From: Brevibacterium sp.
Lineage (GTDB): Bacteria; Actinomycetota; Actinomycetes; Actinomycetales; Brevibacteriaceae
Assembly (NCBI GenBank): GCA_031179165.1
Contig: JAPSIC010000019.1
Span: forward strand, 1-32,314
Direction: 5' to 3'
Length of the DNA stretch: 32,314 nucleotides
Shown: one piece after another, positions 23,916 to 32,314 of the stretch
How the letters are laid out: every line of letters starts with the position of its first letter
How positions within the stretch are numbered: the stretch's first letter is position 1
Made by a program: the position numbers and the translations under genes
Notes under the pieces: model-generated
Database searches by the model: none
Seen by the model: the letters and a program-made list of their open reading frames with translations, nothing else
What the model was told of the DNA's origin: nothing

Positions 23916-24722
23916 TCAGGCGTCCATGACGGGGTTGGACAGCACGCCGAGCCCCTCGATGGCGATGTCGACGCGATTGCCGGCCTCGATCCGGCCGACG
24001 CCCGCCGGGGTGCCGGTGAGGATGACGTCGCCGGGCAGCAGGGTGATGGTCTCCGACAGGTGTTCGATCAGGGTCGGGATGTCGAAGATGAAGTCCTCCG
24101 TGTTGCCGTCCTGCTTGAGCTCACCGTCGACCCAGGAGCGGATGCCCACATGGTCGACGTCGAGCTCCGTCTCGATCCACGGTCCCAGCGGGCAGGAGGT
24201 GTCGAATCCCTTCGCCCGTGACCACTGCTTGTCGGACTTCTGGATGTCGCGGAGAGTCACGTCGTTGGCGGCGGTGTAGCCGAGCACATGGTCGTAGGCG
24301 TTCTCCGCCTTCACTCCCTTCGACACCCGGGAGATGATGACGGCGAGCTCGGCCTCGTAGGAGACGTGTTCGCTGATCGAGGGCAGGCGGATCGGCTCGC
24401 CGGGACCGATCACCGAGGTGTTGGGCTTGAAGAAGGTGAGCGGGCTGACGGGGACCTCGTTGCCGAGTTCGGCGGCATGATCGGCGAAGTTGCGGCCGAC
24501 TCCGATGACCTTGGACCGCGGCAGGATCGGGCTGAGCAGGCGGACGTCGTCGAACTGCAACCGCTCCCCCGTCGACTGGGCCGGGGCGAAGAAGGGGTCC
24601 GAGTCGAGGACTGCGAGGCTGAGCCCCGAGGTGTCCCACCGGCCGTCGACGATGTCGGGGACTTCGCCTTCGACCACTCCGTATTTGGGTTCGTCCTGAT
24701 GCACAAATCTGGCAATTCGCAT
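23916..24722 (-). CDS. Fumarylacetoacetate hydrolase family protein
   Basis: 268 residues. The FAH fold is shown by KVIGVGRNFADHAAELG, LTFFKPNTSVIGPGEPI, metal-binding acidic residues in SYEAELAVIISR and TAANDVTLRDIQ, and the C-terminal GDVILTGTPAGVG. Such enzymes act as hydrolases, decarboxylases or isomerases on 2-oxo acids in aromatic compound and pyruvate-related pathways. The substrate is not evident. It precedes gltX by 42 nt and probably shares its mRNA, an arrangement I have seen as common in actinobacteria. TAGACT lies exactly 6 nt before the ATG, suggesting a leaderless mRNA. Confidence 0.9.
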   Translation of the reverse strand: MRIARFVHQDEPKYGVVEGEVPDIVDGRWDTSGLSLAVLDSDPFFAPAQSTGERLQFDDVRLLSPILPRSKVIGVGRNFADHAAELGNEVPVSPLTFFKPNTSVIGPGEPIRLPSISEHVSYEAELAVIISRVSKGVKAENAYDHVLGYTAANDVTLRDIQKSDKQWSRAKGFDTSCPLGPWIETELDVDHVGIRSWVDGELKQDGNTEDFIFDIPTLIEHLSETITLLPGDVILTGTPAGVGRIEAGNRVDIAIEGLGVLSNPVMDA

Positions 24723-24728
24723 GGGCCC

Positions 24729-24734
24729 AGTCTA
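24729..24734 (-). promoter_or_regulatory. -10 element of FAH gene, leaderless architecture
   Basis: On the minus strand TAGACT is followed by GGGCCC and the ATG (6-nt spacing). No Shine-Dalgarno is present. Confidence 0.5.
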
Positions 24735-24829
24735 GTCACCGCCGAAAACACCGGCATGTCGGCCGGGACCGGGACTACGATGAGGCACAGGAGACGATCG
24801 CGCCGAGGATCCAGAAGCGAGAGATCTGC

Positions 24830-25183
24830 ATGACCACACCCGACCACGACGGCTACATTGCCGCGGCACCCGAAGCATTCCAACCCGCTCTGCACCGACT
24901 GCGGGCTCTGCTGGCAGATGCTCTGCCGGACGCGGAGGAGATCATCGCCTACGACATGCCCGGCTTCAGGATCGACGGCTCGATCGTCGCGGGCTATGCG
25001 GCGTTCAGCCGACAATGCGGTCTGTACCTCTCTCCGGGAGCGATCTCCGCACACGCCGAGGAGATCGCGGCGGCCGGCCTCAAGTCCACCAAGACCGGCA
25101 TCACCTTCTCGCCGCGCAGACCCATCCCCGACGACCTCGTCGAACGGCTGGCCCAATCGTCGCGGAAGGACGTGGGAGCCTGA
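24830..25183 (+). CDS. DUF1801/YdhG-like protein
   Basis: 117 residues. It has the DUF1801 pattern: a helical start (FQPALHRLRALLADALPDAEEIIAYDMPGFR), then VAGYAAFSRQCGLYLSP and a C-terminal FSPRRPIPDDLVERL. These small proteins resemble the iron chaperone frataxin-like fold and have no firm function. The ATG at 24830 has a weak GAGAG upstream. TACGAT at 24776-24781 could be its -10. It stands alone between the divergent FAH gene and hrpB, 51 nt before hrpB. Confidence 0.85.
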   Translation: MTTPDHDGYIAAAPEAFQPALHRLRALLADALPDAEEIIAYDMPGFRIDGSIVAGYAAFSRQCGLYLSPGAISAHAEEIAAAGLKSTKTGITFSPRRPIPDDLVERLAQSSRKDVGA

Positions 25184-25201
25184 CGGTCGGCCACCCCGCC
25201 G

Positions 25202-25233
25202 CCTGAGACGCTGGGGGCCTGAGACACTGGGGG
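25202..25233. repeat. 16-bp tandem duplication at the hrpB start
   Basis: CCTGAGACGCTGGGGG (25202-25217) and CCTGAGACACTGGGGG (25218-25233) are adjacent with one difference. The second copy ends one base before the hrpB ATG. Within it GACACT lies 6 nt before the ATG, resembling the leaderless -10 spacing at other genes in this window. Confidence 0.85.
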
Positions 25234-25234
25234 C

Positions 25235-27873
<2,639 letters not shown>

Positions 27874-27877
<4 letters not shown>

Positions 27878-28770
27878 TCTCCACCGTCTCCCGCACCACC
27901 CTTCCGGCCGCCGAGTGGCGCGCCGCCCGCGACGCCCATGCCGACCGCGTCGCCGCGCGCACCGACGCCCATGTGGCTCGCCGGATGCGCGGGGAGAAGC
28001 ATCCGGTGGAGGACTTCCTGTTCACCTACTACCCGTTCAAGGCCGGTCAGCTGGCCAGGTGGAACCCGGGCCCGGGTGTGCGCCTGCGCCTGGAGACGCC
28101 GGCCGATGCCGAGTGCTTCGACCGCCGGTGGTACACGGTCGAGGACGGACTCGCCGAGGTGGACGTCGCGGCCTGGCGGAGCGACCGTGGCGATGGCGCG
28201 AAGTTCATCGCCTCCCTGCTCAAGTCCACCCTCCACCGGGAGGCGAACTTCGGCTGCTTCGGCATCCACGAATGGGCGATGGTCTACCGGCTCAGCGAGG
28301 AGGAGCGCCGGCACAGCCAGGTGCCGCTGCGGCTGAGCCCGGCCGAGACCGATGCGGTGGTCGAAGGCCACCGGATCCAGTGCTCGCACCACGATGCCTT
28401 CCGGTTCTTCACCCCGCCGGCTCGTCCGCTCAACACCCTGCAGCCCGCCCGTGCGGACATGGTCGCCAATGAGCAGCCGGGGTGCCTGCACGCGGGCATG
28501 GACCTGTACAAATGGGCGATGAAGATCGGTCCCATCGCCCCGTCGGACCTCGTCGTCGACTGCTTCGACCTGGCCATGGACATCCGGATCCTCGACATGG
28601 AGGCCTCCCCCTACGACCTGCGGGCGTGGGGCTACGGGGTCGTCGCGATCGAGACCGCGGCCGGCAAGGCCGAGTACATGGACCGGCAGAAGGCGTTCTC
28701 GGGCCGCGCCCAGTCGCTGCGTCGGCGCCTCCTCGAGGCACTGGAGAGCGTCGGAATCGACCCCGCCTAG
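27874..28770 (+). CDS. Actinobacterial '3-methyladenine DNA glycosylase' family protein
   Basis: 298 residues starting at GTG 27874, which overlaps the hrpB stop by 4 nt and has GGAG upstream. Conserved-looking parts are EWRAARDAHADRVAAR near the start, HPVEDFLFTYYPFK, AKFIASLLKSTLHREANFGCFGIHEWAMVY, and PGCLHAGMDLYKWAMKIGP. Proteins like this are commonly annotated as 3-methyladenine DNA glycosylase in actinobacteria, but I see neither an AlkA-type helix-hairpin-helix nor the AAG fold signature, so that name should be treated with caution. His, Cys and Asp/Glu residues in the conserved blocks suggest an enzyme. Coupled translation with a helicase may point to nucleic acid work (inference). 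The open frame further upstream is out of frame within hrpB. Confidence 0.75.
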
Positions 28771-28819
28771 GTGAGGCGACGGGTCCGTGCTGGCCTGAAC
28801 TGACGCGTTCGCCCCCGCA

Positions 28820-28825
28820 TAGGAT
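28820..28825 (+). promoter_or_regulatory. -10 element of the alcohol dehydrogenase gene, leaderless architecture
   Basis: TAGGAT is followed by GTTCCT and the ATG at 28832 (6-nt spacing). No Shine-Dalgarno precedes the ATG. The -35 region is poor. Confidence 0.5.
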
Positions 28826-28831
28826 GTTCCT

Positions 28832-29866
28832 ATGCGTGCCGTCGTTGTCGAAGAGTTCTCGTCCCCGCCCCGGCTCAGGGACATCGCCGCTCCCACTGCC
28901 CCGGACGATGGAGTGGTCATCCGCGTCGAGGCCACCGGTGTCTGCCGCAGCGATCATCATGCGTGGCTCGGCCACGATTCGACGATCACCCTGCCCCATG
29001 TGCCCGGCCATGAACTGGTCGGCTGGATCGACTCGGTCGGCCCCGAAGTGGCGAAGTTCTCCGTCGGGCAGCGCGTCACCGTTCCCTTCGTCTGCGGATG
29101 CGGATCATGCCCCTGGTGCCTGAGCGGCAACGCCCAGGTGTGCCCGGACCAGACGCAGCCGGGGTTCACCCACGACGGCTCCTGGGCCGAGCGGGTCGTC
29201 ATCCACAGCGCCGACGCCAATCTCGTCGCGGTCCCCGAGGATCTGCCGGCCGCGGCTCTGGTGGGGCTCGGGTGCCGCTTCGCCACCGCATTCCACGGGC
29301 TGCGGGTCCGGGCCGAGCTGCGTGCCGGTGAGAGAGTCGCCGTGTTCGGCTGCGGCGGTGTCGGACTGTCGACGATCATGATCGCCCGGGCCATCGGCGC
29401 GCAGATCATCGCGATCGACGTCAACGACACCGCGCTCGAGCGCGCACGCGAGCACGGGGCCGACCAGGTGATCAGCGCCGCGGGTCTGGACTGGCAGGAT
29501 CTGGCCGCCGAGGTGGTCGCCCGGTCAGCGGGCGGGGTGGCCGTGACCGTCGACGCCCTGGGCCGCGAGGACACGATCAGAGCGGCGATCGCCTCCCTGG
29601 CTCCGCTGGGCCGTCACGTGCAGATCGGACTCCTTGCGGGGCCGCCGGTGTTCGACATGCCGCGGGTGATCGCCTTCGAGCTCAGCGTCCTCGGCTCGCA
29701 CGGGATGGCGGCCGCGGACTATCCGGAGATGCTCGATCTGGTGATCCAGGGTCGGCTCCGGCCCCAGGACCTCGTCACGAACGTCATCGGCCTCGAGGAC
29801 GCTCCCGAGGCGCTGCGCGATCTCGGGGAGAACAGGCAGGCGGGAACGACGATCATCGAACTCTGA
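28832..29866 (+). CDS. Zinc-dependent alcohol dehydrogenase family protein
   Basis: 344 residues, medium-chain dehydrogenase fold. Catalytic zinc ligands are probably Cys38 (GVCRSDHH), His60 and Glu61 (PGHE) and Cys148 (GLGCRF). The structural zinc loop is CGCGSCPWC with Cys90, Cys93, Cys96 and Cys104. NAD(P) binding is shown by GCGGVG (173-178) with Asp at IAIDVND, suggesting NAD over NADP. The substrate (alcohol or sugar alcohol) is unknown. It stands alone. The stop is 7 nt from the convergent stop at 29874. Confidence 0.9.
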   Translation: MRAVVVEEFSSPPRLRDIAAPTAPDDGVVIRVEATGVCRSDHHAWLGHDSTITLPHVPGHELVGWIDSVGPEVAKFSVGQRVTVPFVCGCGSCPWCLSGNAQVCPDQTQPGFTHDGSWAERVVIHSADANLVAVPEDLPAAALVGLGCRFATAFHGLRVRAELRAGERVAVFGCGGVGLSTIMIARAIGAQIIAIDVNDTALERAREHGADQVISAAGLDWQDLAAEVVARSAGGVAVTVDALGREDTIRAAIASLAPLGRHVQIGLLAGPPVFDMPRVIAFELSVLGSHGMAAADYPEMLDLVIQGRLRPQDLVTNVIGLEDAPEALRDLGENRQAGTTIIEL

Positions 29867-29873
29867 GCCGGGC

Positions 29874-30449
29874 TCAGATCAGCTTCGCCAGCAGCACCGG
29901 GTGCGCCTGCCCCTCCCAGATGCCGAGCAGGCGACCGGGGTCCTCGGCGGCAGGAGCGCTGAGGTCGAGCTCGCGCTCGACCGCGAAGGTCGTGGCACCG
30001 ACGACGGGGCCGGTGCCGTAGGCCAGAGCCACCTCGGTGATCTCGTCGATCTTCGTCCCGGTCTCGTCGACGAGGTACTGCTTAGCGGATCTCGTGGATT
30101 CGGAGATCGTGCGCACGAGCTGGTCGATGAACACCGGGTCGGCGTTGCCATCATAGACCCAGCGTCGACCGAGGACCGAATGGTCCATCTCGGCCACGCA
30201 GGCGTCCTCGGCGGCCTCGAACGGTTCCCCGCGGTAGGTCAGCGGGACCTGGAAGACCCGGTCACCGGTGCGCACGATGTGAACCTCGACCCCCACCTCG
30301 CCGGCGGGGTCGTCGAAGCGGTAGGCGGTGATCTTCTCCAGGGGAGCCGAACCGAGGTCGATGCCGCCGGTCCCCTCCTGCTTGACCAGCCAGTCGGCGA
30401 TGACGTCGATCTTGTCGGGCTGAAGCTGAGCGTTGTAGATGTCGGCCAT
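29874..30449 (-). CDS. Maltokinase N-terminal cap-like domain protein
   Basis: 191 residues. The stretch YRFDDPAGEVGVEVHIVRTG and VPLTYRGEPFEAAEDACVAEMDHSVLGRRWVYDG match the cap-domain pattern (HSVLGxRWVYDG) found before the kinase domain of actinobacterial maltokinases, but no kinase domain follows. Stand-alone versions exist in actinobacteria and have no defined role. The start MADIYNAQL at 30449 comes 1 nt after the thyX stop (30451), so translation is probably coupled. A frame open further upstream is inside thyX. Trehalose or glycogen genes are not visible nearby. Confidence 0.75.
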   Translation of the reverse strand: MADIYNAQLQPDKIDVIADWLVKQEGTGGIDLGSAPLEKITAYRFDDPAGEVGVEVHIVRTGDRVFQVPLTYRGEPFEAAEDACVAEMDHSVLGRRWVYDGNADPVFIDQLVRTISESTRSAKQYLVDETGTKIDEITEVALAYGTGPVVGATTFAVERELDLSAPAAEDPGRLLGIWEGQAHPVLLAKLI

Positions 30450-30450
30450 G

Positions 30451-31236
30451 TCAGGCCTTCCGGGTTCCGGGAATCCACTCCCCATCGACGACCTGGTAGT
30501 CGGCGAAGATCGCGGGGGCCTCCTCGCGCATGACCTCACCGATCTTGTTGAACACGAGTCGGATCTCCTCCTCGGCGCCCTTGGCCGTGCGCATCTCGAT
30601 CACATGGCGCAGGGAGCGCAGGTTCGCGGTGTAGACGATGCCAGTGGCCAGGCCCTCGGGGGCGAAGCGGCGCATGAAAGAGGTCATGTGCTTCTTGTGC
30701 GCGAACTTGGTGCCCTCCTCGTCGAGTTCGAAGTGCTCGGCCATCCACCGTTGGTGCTCTTCGAGGGTGTCGAGGACTTTCAGCGACCGCTCCATCAGCT
30801 CCGAGTCCTCCCGCGCCCATTCGGGGAACCAGAACGGGATGTCGGCGAGGCGGACGTAGCGCAGGGACTCCTGGGAGAACGCGGAGCCGGCGCGGTGGCG
30901 GATGAGCTCATGGGTGAGGACCCGGGAGACGTTGTGGAGCACGAAGGTGAAGTTCGCGTGCTCGAGCACCGAGCCGTGCTGGGAGGAGATGACGTTGCCG
31001 AGGTACTGCGCCGAATCCGTGCGCACGCGGGAGACGTTGGGGTTGAGTCCCGGCTCCCACGAGCGGTAGCACATGCGTCCGGAGAACTCGAGCAGGTCTT
31101 CGGCATCCGGAGACTCGGCGTCCTCGACGCGGTCGGCCCAGGAGGTGCCGCCCACCTCGTCGAGGTACGTCCTCATCGCGTCCCAGTCGATGCTGGGCTT
31201 GGCGAGCAGTTCTACGGATGGTTCGACCTGGCGCAT
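30451..31236 (-). CDS. thyX: FAD-dependent thymidylate synthase
   Basis: 261 residues. ThyX makes dTMP from dUMP using FAD and methylene-tetrahydrofolate. GRMCYRSW (53-60), GSVLEHANFTFVLHNVSR, and the signature RHRAGSAFSQESLRY from 113 identify it. The space between RHR (113-115) and the catalytic-site Ser (124) is 8 residues, where the classical motif has 7. The C-terminal RSLRHVIEMRTAKGAEEEIR block is conserved. An upstream in-frame ATG at 31281 lacks a ribosome binding site. ATG 31236 has AGGAGA about 5 nt before it. TAGGAT (31281-31286, minus) could be the -10. Confidence 0.93.
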   Translation of the reverse strand: MRQVEPSVELLAKPSIDWDAMRTYLDEVGGTSWADRVEDAESPDAEDLLEFSGRMCYRSWEPGLNPNVSRVRTDSAQYLGNVISSQHGSVLEHANFTFVLHNVSRVLTHELIRHRAGSAFSQESLRYVRLADIPFWFPEWAREDSELMERSLKVLDTLEEHQRWMAEHFELDEEGTKFAHKKHMTSFMRRFAPEGLATGIVYTANLRSLRHVIEMRTAKGAEEEIRLVFNKIGEVMREEAPAIFADYQVVDGEWIPGTRKA

Positions 31237-31342
31237 GGCTCTCCTGACGGCAGTGGAATGGTCCGGCGATTCGATTCCCAATCCTACAAGCGTTGCGCCC
31301 CTGCCGACCGACCTGCGCCGATCGATGAATCACGGTGCCCGG

Positions 31343-32314
31343 TCACGGCACCCGGTGCGTCCACTTCTCGGTGCCGAACTTCTCTGCCACCAGGGCTCGC
31401 GCCTGCTCCAGCTCCGCCTCGGTGTAGGTGTCCTCGTGGGCGCCGTAGCGGGCTCGGAACGTCTCGGCCATGACGTCGATGATGGCTTCGCGCGCCTCCC
31501 CTGTCTGGCTGCGGAGGGGATCGACGCGCTTCTTCGCACTGGCCACGCCCTTGTCGGAGATCTTCGCCTCCCCGATCCGCAGGACCTCGACCATCTTGTC
31601 CGCATCGATGTCATAGCTCATGGTCGCGTGGTGGAGCAGGGTGCCGTCCTTGAGGCGCTTCTGCGCCGCTCCGCCGATCTTGCCGCCGGTCGAGGAGATG
31701 TCGTTGATCGGCTTGTAGAACGCCTCGACGCCGAGGCTCTGCAGTGCCGCCAGCACCCACTGGTCGAGGAAGACGTAGGACTCCTCATAGTCGAGGCCGG
31801 TGACGAGGGACGGGGGCACGAACATCGAGTAGGTGATGCAGTTGCCGCCCTCCATGAACATCGCTCCGCCGCCGGAGATCCGGCGCACGACCTTGACCCC
31901 GTGCCTCTCGATCCCCTCGGGGCGCAGCTCGTTGACGTAGGACTGGAACGCGCCGATGACCGTGGCGGTGTCCTCCCATTCCCAGAACCGCAGGGTCGGC
32001 TTGCGCCGGCCGGCCGCGACCTCGCCCAGCAGCACCTCGTCGAGGGCGACATTCATCTCCGTCGGCAGCACCTCGCCGCGGATGACCTGCCAGTCGAAGT
32101 CGGTGAAGTTCGCGGCCGATCCGAGGGCCCGGCGCACGACGGTGGCGATGTCGGCGGTGGAGAATCCGTGCATGGCGAGTTCGGATCCGTATCCGGCCAG
32201 TGCCCCGTCGAGGCGAGCCCGCAGGCTCGCGTTGTCCGCGGTGACAGCTGCGCCGACGAGCGCGGGGGCCAGGTCGAAGTACGCCTCTTCGGGTTCGAGG
32301 AAGAAGTCGCCGGA
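31343..32314 (-). CDS. lplA: Lipoate-protein ligase A family protein, N-terminus outside window
   Basis: The frame is open from the stop at 31343 to the right edge (323 codons), so the start lies beyond the window. An ATG at 32173 is inside the gene. The N-terminal part visible here, SGDFFLEPEEAYFDLAPAL, is the accessory domain found in front of the ligase domain in actinobacterial homologues. The ligase domain carries RRISGGGAMF (lipoate loop) and GGKIGGAAQ with the conserved Lys. The His-Asp of VFHDxGN is replaced by FMEGGN, so lipoylation activity is likely but a related ligase or transferase role is possible. It lies 106 bp upstream of thyX on the same strand. Confidence 0.85.
   Translation of the reverse strand, partial: SGDFFLEPEEAYFDLAPALVGAAVTADNASLRARLDGALAGYGSELAMHGFSTADIATVVRRALGSAANFTDFDWQVIRGEVLPTEMNVALDEVLLGEVAAGRRKPTLRFWEWEDTATVIGAFQSYVNELRPEGIERHGVKVVRRISGGGAMFMEGGNCITYSMFVPPSLVTGLDYEESYVFLDQWVLAALQSLGVEAFYKPINDISSTGGKIGGAAQKRLKDGTLLHHATMSYDIDADKMVEVLRIGEAKISDKGVASAKKRVDPLRSQTGEAREAIIDVMAETFRARYGAHEDTYTEAELEQARALVAEKFGTEKWTHRVP

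Overview
The window is a GC-rich stretch of actinobacterial chromosome made almost entirely of core genes. The gene order (yceD/coaD, thiL-DAK2-recG-rsmD, an IclR regulator divergent from leuCD, gltX beside tRNA-Gln and tRNA-Glu), frequent 4-nt start/stop overlaps and apparently leaderless promoters all point to Actinobacteria. An ectoine importer plus the protein sequences suggest a salt-tolerant member of Micrococcales, most likely Brevibacterium or a near relative. The genus is an inference. I see no insertion sequence, prophage, CRISPR array or defence island.

Layout. 1-2245 (minus): 5' part of yceD (DUF177), an MFS transporter and coaD. 2396-5568 (plus): ehuBCDA, a complete ectoine/hydroxyectoine-type ABC importer. 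5576-10967 (minus): thiL, a DAK2/FakA-like protein, recG and rsmD, tightly packed. 11001-11516 (plus): a DUF3515 lipoprotein. 11601-16400 (minus): an envelope operon transcribed murA, plsC, gpsA, a PEBP-family gene, ddl. 16531-18624 (minus): leuC-leuD. 18799-19515 (plus): the divergent NdgR/LtbR-type IclR regulator. 19654-20493 (plus): a DUF4282 membrane protein with a long low-complexity N-terminus. 20494-21138: hairpins, short tandem repeats, tRNA-Glu(CTC) and tRNA-Gln(CTG). 21139-24722 (minus): FAH-family enzyme, gltX, and an S33 peptidase/hydrolase. 24830-29866 (plus): DUF1801 protein, hrpB helicase, a coupled '3-methyladenine glycosylase' family protein, and a zinc alcohol dehydrogenase. 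29874-31236 (minus): thyX followed by a maltokinase N-cap-like protein. 31343-end (minus): a lipoate-protein ligase family gene whose start lies outside the window.

How the genes work together. MurA and Ddl act at the start and end of cytoplasmic peptidoglycan precursor synthesis, and GpsA and PlsC supply phospholipid precursors, so 11601-16400 is one envelope-building unit. GltX probably charges both neighbouring tRNAs (non-discriminating GluRS, inferred). The IclR protein probably controls leuCD from the shared 174-bp spacer. The ehu operon sits between coaD and rsmD, which are commonly close together in actinobacteria, and looks like an accessory insertion.

The most notable non-coding signals are a two-tier 54-nt hairpin just upstream of murA, a -10-like hexamer exactly 6 nt before ATG at five genes, an 18-bp perfect inverted repeat merging into 18-bp direct repeats at 20528-20614, and several short tandem duplications at gene borders. 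I found no clearly new biological system; the findings are ranked candidates.
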